Shown: positions 1-6,389, counted from the stretch's first letter. The stretch: DNA of 8,909 nt from a bacterium (GCA_030592025.1 JAUUZX010000030.1:1-8909), one strand, 5' to 3'. Notes: generated from the letters alone by a model not told the origin. Numbers and translations are program-made.

Positions 1-119
1 CGCACGACGCAGGGGGTCTCGCCGAGGCGCTGGCCGAAGATCACGCCGGCGAACAGCAGCAGGTTCTTGGTCCACTGACGCGGACGTAGGTTCTCGAAAA
101 ACGGGGCAAGGGGCGGCAT
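1..119 (-). CDS. UbiA-family prenyltransferase, N-terminal fragment (probable decaprenyl-phosphate phosphoribosyltransferase type)
   Basis: Only the first 39 codons are present; the gene runs off the left edge. The ATG shares its A with the stop of the upstream glycosylphosphotransferase (TGATG), and a GGGGAG sequence lies 11 nt ahead of it. The peptide contains LRPRQWTKNLLLFAG at residues 11-25, followed by a hydrophobic stretch and FGQRL. This RP-x-QW-x-KN opening is characteristic of the UbiA-superfamily branch that includes 5-phosphoribosyl-1-diphosphate:decaprenyl-phosphate transferases (Rv3806c-like), membrane enzymes that make polyprenyl-phosphoryl ribose precursors. The first transmembrane helix would be around residues 18-30. 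The DxxxD metal-binding motifs that would confirm the enzyme class lie outside the window. Family assignment is fairly firm; the substrate is an inference from the N-terminus and from the polysaccharide neighbours. Other UbiA enzymes remain possible. Confidence 0.75.
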   Translation of the reverse strand, partial: MPPLAPFFENLRPRQWTKNLLLFAGVIFGQRLGETPCVV

Positions 120-1645
120 CAGTAGGCATTCTCCCCGCGCAGCACGTGGTGGATGGTCATGAGCAGGATCTTCACGTCCAGCAGCAACGACCAGTTCTCG
201 ATGTAATACAGGTCGTACAGAGTGCGTTCCTCAACGCTCGTGTTGCCGCGCAGCCCATGCACCTGCGCCCAGCCCGTCAAGCCCGACTGGACCCGGTGCC
301 GCTCGAAGTAACGGGGCATCTCGCGGGCGAACTTCTCGACGAAGACGCGGCGCTCGGGGCGCGGCCCCACCAGGCTCATGTCCCCCAGCAACACGTTCCA
401 CAGCTGGGGCAATTCGTCGAGGCTGAAGCGACGGAGCGTGCCACCGAGGCGGGTGACCCGCGGGTCGTCCTCGGTGGTCCACACGGGACCGCTCGCCACC
501 TCGGCGTCGGCGCGCATGGTGCGGAACTTCACCATACGAAACTCGTGCCCGTCGCGCCCGATGCGCTCCTGGCGGTAGAAAACGGGCCCGGGCGACGACA
601 GCTTCACCAGCAGCGCAAGAACGGCGAGCACCGGCGACAACGCCAGCAACCCGAGACCCGTCGCCACCAGGTCGAAGGTGCGCTTCACCAGCCGGTCCAC
701 GCCACTGAGGGCCTCTTCCCTGACCGAGATGAAGGGCAGCCCGGCGATTTCCTTCAAGCGCATGCGGCTCGTGTGCAGGGAGAAGAGGTCCGGCACGAAC
801 TGGAGATCGACGTTGAGGTTGACCAGGTCGACCGCCACCCGCCTCACCAGGGGCAACTGGTCGAAGGGCAACGTGAGGATGACGAGATCGATGTCGTGGG
901 CCAGCACGATATCCCGGACCCTGTCCACCTCCCCCAGCAGCGGTGGTTCGGGCAGGTCACGTACCTGCCCCCGGCGCCCCCGGGCGTCGAGCACGGACCC
1001 GGCCGCGGTGGCCTCCCCGGACGCTTCGGACCCCCCATCCCCCGGCACCCGCAGCCAACCCACGGGGCGCAGGGCCAGACCCGGCAACTCGTGGAACGCC
1101 CGCAACAACCGGCCACGCATGGGGCTCTCGCCCACGAGCAGGGTGCGGGTCGTGGCGACGCCCCGCTGCAGCACGCTCCTGAGCAGCACCCGCGCCAGCA
1201 CCCGCCCGATGGTCAGGAAGATGAACGTCGACAGGAAGAACAGGCCGAAGAACGAGCGGCTGAAGGTGAGCCCCCGCAGGAAAAAGGCCAGGGCCAGCAC
1301 GAGCAGCGACCCCAACACCACGCCCTTGAAGAGGCCCACGAGATCGTCCGCGATGGTGCGTCCGCCCCGTGCCGTGTACATGCCCATGGCGTAGTAGATG
1401 ATGAAGAAGATCAGCGCGACGACCGTGCCCGCCGCCAGATACATGCCGAAGGGAGGCACGCCCAGGGGCACCAGCCAGATGTCGCTGTAGAACCGGAGCC
1501 AGTAGGTGGCCAGGAAGGCCGCCTGCAGCATGACCATGTCCACCGCGATGAGGACGACCGCTTCCAGCACGTGGCCGCGGCCGCGGCCGGCGGTGGTCGT
1601 GCTGTCCCCCGAGGCGGACCCGTTGGTGGTCGGCAGGTCGGTCAT
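119..1645 (-). CDS. Polyprenyl glycosylphosphotransferase (undecaprenyl-phosphate sugar-1-phosphate transferase, WcaJ-like)
   Basis: A 508-aa integral membrane enzyme expected to transfer a sugar-1-phosphate, probably glucose or galactose, from a nucleotide sugar to undecaprenyl phosphate, the first step of exopolysaccharide or O-antigen repeat assembly. After a polar N-terminus come four hydrophobic segments at about residues 28-51, 67-88, 103-123 and 131-150. A Rossmann-like CoA-binding-type domain follows (about 165-300), then the bacterial sugar transferase domain (about 318-508) with its own membrane segment at 325-347. Catalytic-domain signatures are visible: SPGPVFYRQERIG (351-363), KFRTMR (373-378), the SLDELPQLWN block with the Asp-Glu pair D410-E411, and GPRPE (427-431). 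The C-terminal YDLYYIENWSLLLD block (477-490) is typical of the WcaJ subgroup. A Gly/Ala/Ser-rich insert at about 201-230 lengthens the middle domain. The ATG overlaps the upstream glycosyltransferase stop as ATGA and has a strong GGGGAGGGAG ribosome site at 1650-1659. The sugar specificity cannot be read from the sequence. Confidence 0.93.
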   Translation of the reverse strand: MTDLPTTNGSASGDSTTTAGRGRGHVLEAVVLIAVDMVMLQAAFLATYWLRFYSDIWLVPLGVPPFGMYLAAGTVVALIFFIIYYAMGMYTARGGRTIADDLVGLFKGVVLGSLLVLALAFFLRGLTFSRSFFGLFFLSTFIFLTIGRVLARVLLRSVLQRGVATTRTLLVGESPMRGRLLRAFHELPGLALRPVGWLRVPGDGGSEASGEATAAGSVLDARGRRGQVRDLPEPPLLGEVDRVRDIVLAHDIDLVILTLPFDQLPLVRRVAVDLVNLNVDLQFVPDLFSLHTSRMRLKEIAGLPFISVREEALSGVDRLVKRTFDLVATGLGLLALSPVLAVLALLVKLSSPGPVFYRQERIGRDGHEFRMVKFRTMRADAEVASGPVWTTEDDPRVTRLGGTLRRFSLDELPQLWNVLLGDMSLVGPRPERRVFVEKFAREMPRYFERHRVQSGLTGWAQVHGLRGNTSVEERTLYDLYYIENWSLLLDVKILLMTIHHVLRGENAY

Positions 1646-2856
1646 GACGCTCCCTCCCCGGAATTTGCCGCCGCCATGGCGCCGGTTTGCTCACGCCAGG
1701 CCTCGGCCAGGGCCCCCAAGAGGTTCTCCCGGAATCGCGCCGTGGCGAATTTCCGCGCGTGGGCGACCATGGCCGCCTCGTCCCAGACCCCGTCCAGCGC
1801 CGGGTCGGCCAAAGCCTCTGCCACCGCCGCTGCGGACTGCTCGTCGAAGAACACGCCGTTCAGCCCCTCGCGCAAGGTATCCAGCGCCCCGCCCGCTCGG
1901 AAGGCGACGACCGGTCGTCCCGCCGCCGTGGCCTCGAGGGGTGTGATCCCGAAATCCTCCAGCCCCGGGAAGACGAAGCAGCGGCAGTGCCCATACCAGG
2001 CCGGCAGATCCTCGTCGGAAACCGCACCCAGGAAATGCACCCGACCCGGACCCGACGCTCCGGCCGCCAGGGTCTCCAGCCGCGTCCGCTCCGGCCCACT
2101 ACCGGCGACGACGAGGTTTCGTCCCGCCGCGACGGCCCCCAGCACGGCCAGGTCGATGCGCTTGTAGGGCACGAGGGCCGACAGCACGAAGTCGTAGCTC
2201 CCGGTGGTGAAACCGTCCGGGCAGGGCAGACGGCCGGCGCCATGGAAACGGTCGACCTCCACCGGCGGGTGCACGACGCGCACCGCATCCTCCGGGACGC
2301 CGTACCACTCCAGGATCCGGCTCCGCACGATGGTCGAGTTGGCCAGCCACCGGTGCACCCGCGGCGCCGTCTCCCGGTCCCAGCGGCGCAGGCGGGCGGC
2401 CTGCCACGCGATGACCCCACGCAGGGGTGCGGGCTTGTCGCCGAAGTAGTCGTCGAAGCGGTCCCAGACGTAGCGCATGGGGGTGTGGCAGTAGCACACC
2501 GACAAGGCGTCCCGCGCGGGCACGACCGCCTTGGCCACGCAGTGGCTGCTGCTGAAGACCAGGTCGTAGGCCGACAGATCGAAACTCTCGATGGCCCTCG
2601 GGAACAGGGGCAAAGCCCAGCGGTAGATCCGCGGCGCCAGCGGGATCCTCTGCACGAAGGACGTGATGATGCGGCGTTTCTCGATGGTGGGGCTCACGGA
2701 GCCCGGCACATGGAGCAGGGTGAAGAGATCGGCGTCGGGGAAGATCGAGGCCATGACATCAAGGCACTTCTCGCCGCCCCGCATGCCCGTGAGCCAGTCG
2801 TGGACGAGGGCCACCCGGAGGCCGGACGGCAACCCCGCGGCCGACGCATCAGCCAT
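1642..2856 (-). CDS. Glycosyltransferase family 4 (GT-B fold)
   Basis: A 404-aa retaining glycosyltransferase, probably cytoplasmic or peripheral at the inner membrane, that would add a sugar from a nucleotide donor to the lipid-linked acceptor made by the next gene. The N-terminal acceptor half starts VRVALVHDWLTGMRGGEK (about 14-30 with the initial Leu-Arg variant), and continues with the conserved SSSHCVAK (102-109) and CYCHTPMRYVWD (121-132) blocks of a well-known GT4 subgroup. The donor half has SALVPYKRID (226-235), GSGPE (252-256) and the EX7E pair E300/E308 inside EDFGITPLEA. Length is normal for the family. I chose the ATG at 2856, which gives an N-terminus that aligns with the family and overlaps the gmhA stop by 8 nt; the frame stays open upstream to 3027, but that extension lies inside gmhA and looks like out-of-frame read-through. 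No strong Shine-Dalgarno is seen, so translation is probably coupled to gmhA. Donor and linkage are unknown; mannosyl- or rhamnosyltransferase activity would be plausible. Confidence 0.92.
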   Translation of the reverse strand: MADASAAGLPSGLRVALVHDWLTGMRGGEKCLDVMASIFPDADLFTLLHVPGSVSPTIEKRRIITSFVQRIPLAPRIYRWALPLFPRAIESFDLSAYDLVFSSSHCVAKAVVPARDALSVCYCHTPMRYVWDRFDDYFGDKPAPLRGVIAWQAARLRRWDRETAPRVHRWLANSTIVRSRILEWYGVPEDAVRVVHPPVEVDRFHGAGRLPCPDGFTTGSYDFVLSALVPYKRIDLAVLGAVAAGRNLVVAGSGPERTRLETLAAGASGPGRVHFLGAVSDEDLPAWYGHCRCFVFPGLEDFGITPLEATAAGRPVVAFRAGGALDTLREGLNGVFFDEQSAAAVAEALADPALDGVWDEAAMVAHARKFATARFRENLLGALAEAWREQTGAMAAANSGEGAS

Positions 2857-3460
2857 CGTCGCCCATCCAGCTTTCGAGGACCATGCACAGCACGTGGCCC
2901 AGGGTGATGTGGATCTCCTGGATCTTGGGGGTGCTGGTGCTGGGCGCGACCAGGGCTCCGTCCACCAGGGGCAGCAGGCGCCCGCCGTCACCGCCGAGGA
3001 AACCGTGGACCCGCAGTCCCTGCTCATGGGCGGTCGTCGCCGCCTCGACGCAGTTGGCCGAGTTGCCCGACGTCGAGATGACCAGCAGCACGTCCCCGGC
3101 GCGGCCGATGGCCTCCACCTGGCGGGCGAAGATGCGGTCGAAGCCGTAGTCGTTGCCCACCGCCGTGAGCACGGACGTGTTGGTGGTCAGCGCGATGGCC
3201 GCGTAACCGGGGCGCTCGGCCAGGAAGCGGCCGGCGAGTTCGGCGACGATGTGCTGGGCATCGGCCGCGCTGCCGCCGTTGCCGCAGACGAGGAACCGAC
3301 CGCCCCCACGCCACGCCGCGACCACATCGGCTGCCAGTCCGGTGACCGCCGCCAGGTGGGTGTCGTCCAGGCGCGCGAGGACCGCTTTCAAATCGTCGAT
3401 GGCCCCCTTGAAGTGGGCAGCCGCCAGGTCCTGGTCTTGCCGGTTCGGCTCCGTCGCCAT
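2849..3460 (-). CDS. gmhA: SIS-domain phosphoheptose isomerase (sedoheptulose 7-phosphate isomerase)
   Basis: A 203-aa cytoplasmic sugar isomerase expected to convert D-sedoheptulose 7-phosphate to D-glycero-D-manno-heptose 7-phosphate, the first step of ADP- or GDP-heptose synthesis for lipopolysaccharide core, capsule or S-layer glycans. GmhA signatures are visible: CGNGGSAADAQHIVAEL (59-75), with the substrate-binding Asn-Gly-Gly-Ser loop and a glutamate, the phosphate-binding STSGNSANC (129-137), and the C-terminal PKIQEIHITLGH (178-189), which supplies the catalytic-site histidine and glutamine region of the family. The start at 3460 matches the family N-terminus and is preceded by GGGGAAGG at 3472-3479 with an 11-nt spacing; the frame is open upstream to 3667, but that stretch is proline- and arginine-rich shadow of rmlD. 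It follows rmlD after 44 nt and overlaps the downstream glycosyltransferase by 8 nt. Related SIS proteins such as DiaA lack the clear heptose context, so GmhA is preferred. Confidence 0.92.
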   Translation of the reverse strand: MATEPNRQDQDLAAAHFKGAIDDLKAVLARLDDTHLAAVTGLAADVVAAWRGGGRFLVCGNGGSAADAQHIVAELAGRFLAERPGYAAIALTTNTSVLTAVGNDYGFDRIFARQVEAIGRAGDVLLVISTSGNSANCVEAATTAHEQGLRVHGFLGGDGGRLLPLVDGALVAPSTSTPKIQEIHITLGHVLCMVLESWMGDDG

Positions 3461-3478
3461 GGGTTCGTTCGCCTTCCC

Positions 3479-3496
3479 CGGCCCCGTTGGGGGCCG
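3479..3496 (-). other. GC-rich hairpin between rmlD and gmhA
   Basis: The 44-nt gap between the rmlD stop and the gmhA start contains a perfect 7-bp stem, CGGCCCC and GGGGCCG, with a 4-base CAAC loop on the transcript strand. Its 3' arm touches the first G of the gmhA Shine-Dalgarno sequence. There is no U-run after it in either direction, so it is not a classical terminator. It could act as an mRNA-stability or translation-tuning element; chance in GC-rich DNA is also possible. Confidence 0.4.
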
Positions 3497-3504
3497 CCGC
3501 GGAC

Positions 3505-4371
3505 TCAAGGGTGCTGGGCCCGGCCACTGGCCAGGAGTTCGAGGTACCGGCCCAGGGCGTCCTCCCAGGCCGGACGCTTCGGGCACCCGGCCGCTTCGAG
3601 GCGCCGGCTGCGCAGGACCGAACATCCCGGCCGCACGGCAGCCGTGGGGTACACGTCGCTGCCGCAAGCCTCGACGCGTTCCGGATCGGCGCCGCAGCCC
3701 CGGGCGATCTCCCGGGCAAACTCGTGCCAGGTGCAGGCACCGCTATTGGCCCCGTGGAAGATACCACGCTCCCGTCCCGTGACAAGGAATGCCATGACAT
3801 CGGCCAGGTCGGGCGCGAAGGTCGGGCACCCCCGCTGGTCGGCGACGACCCGCAGGGTCTCCCTTTCCCCCAACAGTCGGCGGATGGTCTTGACGAAGTT
3901 CACGCGACCGTCGCCGAAGAGCCAGCTCGTGCGGATGATCTGCCAGGGTGTGGTCAGCGCCGCAACGGATTCCTCGGCCCGGGCCTTGGTCCAGCCGTAG
4001 TGATTCACGGGGTCCCGCGGGTTGTCCTCGTCGTAGCCCCCATCGTTGCCGCGCCCGTCGAAGACGTAGTCGGTGCTGACGAAGGTCAGCCCCACGCCCC
4101 CTTCCTCGCAGCATCCGGCCAGGTTCGCCGTGGCCCCCGCGTTGGCGGCCAGGGCTTCGTCGCGATGGGATTCGGCGCCGTCCACGTCGGTCCAGGCGGC
4201 GCAGTGCACGACCCACTCGGGAGAGGTCCGTGCGACGAGATCGGCGACGGCGCCGGCGTCGGTGAGATCGGCGTCGGGCAGGTCGACCCCCGTCACCTGG
4301 TGCTCCCCGGTGAAACGCTCCACGACCGCCGCGCCCAGCATGCCGGCCGCTCCGGTGACCAGGACCTTCAC
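3505..4371 (-). CDS. rmlD: dTDP-4-dehydrorhamnose reductase
   Basis: A 288-aa short-chain-type reductase expected to carry out the last step of dTDP-L-rhamnose synthesis, reducing dTDP-4-dehydro-L-rhamnose with NAD(P)H in the cytoplasm. Visible features are the nucleotide-binding GAAGMLG (7-13), CAAWTDVDGAE (57-67), STDYVFDG (99-106) with the active-site threonine T100, the catalytic Y125-x-x-x-K129 in YGWTK, RTSWLFG (147-153) and ADQRGCPT (177-184). These are the standard RmlD blocks and the length is typical. Translation starts with GTG at 4371, supported by a GGAGAG ribosome site a few bases upstream, and the GTG overlaps the recX stop as GTGA. It begins the surface-polysaccharide half of the operon. 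RmlA, RmlB and RmlC are not in the window. A related NDP-sugar reductase acting on another deoxysugar cannot be excluded. Confidence 0.92.
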   Translation of the reverse strand: MKVLVTGAAGMLGAAVVERFTGEHQVTGVDLPDADLTDAGAVADLVARTSPEWVVHCAAWTDVDGAESHRDEALAANAGATANLAGCCEEGGVGLTFVSTDYVFDGRGNDGGYDEDNPRDPVNHYGWTKARAEESVAALTTPWQIIRTSWLFGDGRVNFVKTIRRLLGERETLRVVADQRGCPTFAPDLADVMAFLVTGRERGIFHGANSGACTWHEFAREIARGCGADPERVEACGSDVYPTAAVRPGCSVLRSRRLEAAGCPKRPAWEDALGRYLELLASGRAQHP

Positions 4372-5084
4372 GATCTCTCCTCGTCGTTGGTGCTCGCGCC
4401 GTCGTCCGGATGGTCCGGATCATCCGGGCGTGTCGCCCGCATGGCCTTCACCGCCAGGCCGACATCGAAGCCCCGGCCCTGCAGGTAGCGGATGACCTTC
4501 GCCTCCGCCTTGCGGTCCACCGGCCCCCGGAGACGCCGCCACCGCGCCGCCGCCGCCCGCTCGGCCAGGTCCCCTTCGGACTCCCGGTCGAGGGCATCTT
4601 TGGCGGCATCCCGGGCCACCGCCGGAGCGATGCCCTTCTGCCGCAGCTTGGTCTCCAGATACCATCGGCCCACCGCCTTGCCGCCCAAGGCGTCCCGGCA
4701 CCAGGCGTCGGCGTAGGTGCGGTCGGAATATAGTCCCTGCGCGGCCATCTGTTCCAGGACGGCATCGATCGCCGCCGCAGGGAGCCCCTCCTCCACGAGC
4801 TTGCGCCGAACACGGGCCGGCGGCACGAGGCGACGGTCGAGGATGCTGAAGATGCGGCGAGCCGCCTGCTTGCGGGACGCCGCGGCCCGCACCGCAACCA
4901 GCAGGTCACCACCGATCACGCCACCGGGCTCGGGCAGATCCGACGGCACCGCGTCGGGCGCCAGTTCCAGATCCTCGCCCCCCTCCAGGACCAGCACGAC
5001 CGATCCCTGCTCCCGGTGCACAGCCAGAAGCAGCCGGCCCGTGGCCGGCTGCTTCCCGTGAGCGCCTGAATCTGTCACGGCCAT
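4368..5084 (-). CDS. recX: RecX, regulator of RecA
   Basis: A 238-aa protein that in known members binds RecA filaments and modulates their extension and recombinase activity. The core is three-helix repeats: about 75-115 (RRIFSILDRRLVPPARVRRKL onward, read in two parts), about 118-165 (GLYSDRTYADAWCRDAL then VGRWYLETKLRQKGI), and about 170-215 (AAARWRRLR then KVIRYLQGRGFD). The pattern LxxRxxxxxxVxxKLxxxG and the GLYSDRxYA block are the RecX hallmark. An N-terminal beta-rich section of about 70 residues precedes the repeats, making it longer than the roughly 150-170 aa of the enterobacterial protein but like the extended RecX of other phyla. The C-terminus is an acidic Asp/Pro/Glu tail. The ATG lies 1 base after the recA stop, with no strong Shine-Dalgarno, so expression is probably coupled to recA. 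The stop overlaps the rmlD GTG. The assignment rests on sequence pattern and on the recA neighbour. Confidence 0.9.
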   Translation of the reverse strand: MAVTDSGAHGKQPATGRLLLAVHREQGSVVLVLEGGEDLELAPDAVPSDLPEPGGVIGGDLLVAVRAAASRKQAARRIFSILDRRLVPPARVRRKLVEEGLPAAAIDAVLEQMAAQGLYSDRTYADAWCRDALGGKAVGRWYLETKLRQKGIAPAVARDAAKDALDRESEGDLAERAAAARWRRLRGPVDRKAEAKVIRYLQGRGFDVGLAVKAMRATRPDDPDHPDDGASTNDEERS

Positions 5085-5085
5085 G

Positions 5086-6210
5086 TCAGCCGCGCTTCGC
5101 CACGGGTTTCGCGCTTTCGGTCCGCGCCACCGCGGCCTTGCCGCCAGCCTGGGCCACCGCGGCCTTGGCCTCGGGAGTGGCCTCCGGCGTCTCCACCTCC
5201 GCCTTCTTGCCGATGCCGTAGTGCTCGAAGACCAGGACCTTGATCTTCTCGTACAGGTCCTTGTTCTCCTTGAGGAAGATGCGCACGTTCTCGCGCCCCT
5301 GCCCCAGACGTTCCTCGCCGAAGCTGTACCAGGCGCCGGACTTCTGGATGATCTCGGCCGCCACGCCCAGATCGATGAGGTCGCCCTCCTTGCTGATGCC
5401 CTCGCCGTAGAGGATGTCGAATTCCGCCTTCTTGAACGGCGCCGCGACCTTGTTCTTCACGACCTTGACCCGCACCTGGTTGCCGACGATCTCCTCGCCC
5501 TGGGTGATGGCGCCGATGCGGCGGATGTCCAGCCGCGCCGAGGCGTAGAACTTCAGGGCGTTGCCACCGGTCGTCGTCTCGGGGTTGCCGAACATGACAC
5601 CGATCTTCATGCGGATCTGGTTGGTGAACATGACCATGGTGTTGGTCTTGTTGATGGCGCCGGCGAGCTTCCGCAGGGCCTGGCTCATGAGCCGCGCCTG
5701 CAGGCCCACGTGGGCGTCGCCCATCTCGCCCTCGATCTCCGCCCGCGGCACCAGCGCCGCCACCGAGTCGATGACGACGATGTCGACCGCGCCCGAACGC
5801 ACGAGCATCTCGACGATCTCCAGGGCCTGCTCACCCGTGTCCGGCTGGCTCACCAGGAGGTTGTCGATGTCGACGCCCACCTTGCGGGCGTAGATGGGGT
5901 CGAGGGCGTGCTCGGCGTCGACGAAGGCCGCCGTACCGCCGGCCTTCTGGCAGTTGGCGATGACCGACAGGCACACCGTCGTCTTGCCGCTGCCCTCGGG
6001 GCCGTAGATCTCCACCACGCGGCCCTTGGGCAGGCCGCCGATCCCCAGGGCGATGTCCAGGGACAGGCTGCCCGTGGAGATGGCCTCGATCTGGTCGTAG
6101 ATCTTGTTGTCACCGAGCAGCATGATCGAGCCCTTGCCGAACTGCTTCTCGATCTGCGCCCTGGTCAACTCGAGGGCCTTGGCCCGGTCGTCTTTCTTGT
6201 TCAGCGCCAT
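5086..6210 (-). CDS. recA: RecA recombinase
   Basis: A 374-aa DNA-dependent ATPase that forms filaments on single-stranded DNA, carries out homologous pairing and strand exchange, and triggers LexA self-cleavage in the SOS response. The Walker A motif GPEGSGKTT is at 70-78, the catalytic-glutamate block [10 protein letters not shown] at 97-106 (E100), Walker B VVIDS at 145-149, and the L2 DNA-binding loop around [10 protein letters not shown] and [10 protein letters not shown] (195-216). The core is strongly conserved, without intein or gap. The C-terminal tail from about 335 is Ala/Lys/Glu-rich and ends in basic AKPVAKRG, unlike the acidic E. coli tail. I place the start at 6210 because AAGGAG at 6220-6225 is 9 nt away; the ATG at 6219 abuts the Shine-Dalgarno, and the far upstream frame start at 6369 is in the leader. 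recX follows after 1 nt. A leader of 180 bp separates it from thpR. Confidence 0.98.
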   Translation of the reverse strand: MALNKKDDRAKALELTRAQIEKQFGKGSIMLLGDNKIYDQIEAISTGSLSLDIALGIGGLPKGRVVEIYGPEGSGKTTVCLSVIANCQKAGGTAAFVDAEHALDPIYARKVGVDIDNLLVSQPDTGEQALEIVEMLVRSGAVDIVVIDSVAALVPRAEIEGEMGDAHVGLQARLMSQALRKLAGAINKTNTMVMFTNQIRMKIGVMFGNPETTTGGNALKFYASARLDIRRIGAITQGEEIVGNQVRVKVVKNKVAAPFKKAEFDILYGEGISKEGDLIDLGVAAEIIQKSGAWYSFGEERLGQGRENVRIFLKENKDLYEKIKVLVFEHYGIGKKAEVETPEATPEAKAAVAQAGGKAAVARTESAKPVAKRG

Positions 6211-6219
6211 GCTTGTCAT

Positions 6220-6225
6220 CTCCTT
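6220..6225 (-). promoter_or_regulatory. recA Shine-Dalgarno sequence deciding the start
   Basis: AAGGAG on the transcript strand directly abuts an ATG at 6219 and lies 9 nt ahead of a second in-frame ATG at 6210. Only the second has a workable spacing, and it gives the canonical short N-terminus [13 protein letters not shown] of RecA. Confidence 0.8.
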
Positions 6226-6240
6226 CGGCGGCCCGGCAAT

Positions 6241-6269
6241 TCTTCCCGGATGTATTTCATCCGGGAGGA
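6241..6269 (-). other. Hairpin in the recA 5' leader
   Basis: A perfect 9-bp inverted repeat, TCCCGGATG and CATCCGGGA (6244-6252 and 6258-6266), encloses a 5-base loop (GAAATACA region of the transcript). Two more outer pairs form beyond one mismatch, at 6241-6242 with 6268-6269. It sits between the candidate promoter and the Shine-Dalgarno sequence, about 15 nt upstream of the latter. There is no U-run after either arm, so it is not a simple terminator. It may stabilise the mRNA, be a protein-binding dyad, or belong to an alternative leader structure. Confidence 0.6.
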
Positions 6270-6353
6270 TGAGCCCGGCCGACCTGCTGAAAACAGAAAA
6301 TGAAGTCGTCCGTGACGGAAGCGATGCCGCGCTGTGGACCCTCGTACGGCGCC

Positions 6354-6383
6354 AAGATAGCACGAACACTCATGGGGGTGCAA
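6354..6383 (-). promoter_or_regulatory. Candidate recA promoter (extended -10)
   Basis: On the transcript strand a -10-like TATCTT (6354-6359) is preceded by TG plus one base, the extended -10 arrangement. TTGCAC (6378-6383) is a partial -35 match at 18-bp spacing, and an A/T-rich stretch in the end of thpR lies just upstream. The predicted start near 6347 would give a leader of about 137 nt. A dyad-like CATGA-GTGT-TCGTG overlaps the spacer, a usual place for a repressor operator. The -35 match is weak, so the call is moderate. Confidence 0.45.
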
Positions 6384-6389
6384 ATGGTT

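Noticed and set aside
146..2167. A 673-codon open frame on the plus strand across the glycosylphosphotransferase and glycosyltransferase genes
   Set aside because: It lies opposite two clearly recognised genes, is rich in Gln, His, Arg and Pro, and matches no family I recognise. Stop codons are rare antisense to GC-rich genes.
2857..3027. Upstream extension of the glycosyltransferase to 3027
   Set aside because: It lies fully inside gmhA in another frame and does not resemble the N-terminus of the family.
3461..3667. Upstream extension of gmhA to 3667
   Set aside because: The added 69 residues are Pro/Arg/Gly-rich, overlap rmlD, and cover the gmhA ribosome site and hairpin.
6286..6300. CTGTTTTCAG on the transcript strand as an E. 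coli-type LexA box
   Set aside because: The CTGT-N8-ACAG spacing is not met; only a 3-bp dyad around TTTT is present.
5083..6303. A 406-codon open frame on the plus strand opposite recA
   Set aside because: It is the antisense shadow of recA, with a Leu/His/Asp-rich composition that follows from the recA codons.
6211..6369. Longer recA starting upstream at 6369 or at the ATG at 6219
   Set aside because: The extension spans the promoter-like and hairpin region and does not resemble RecA. The ATG at 6219 touches the Shine-Dalgarno sequence, so 6210 is preferred.
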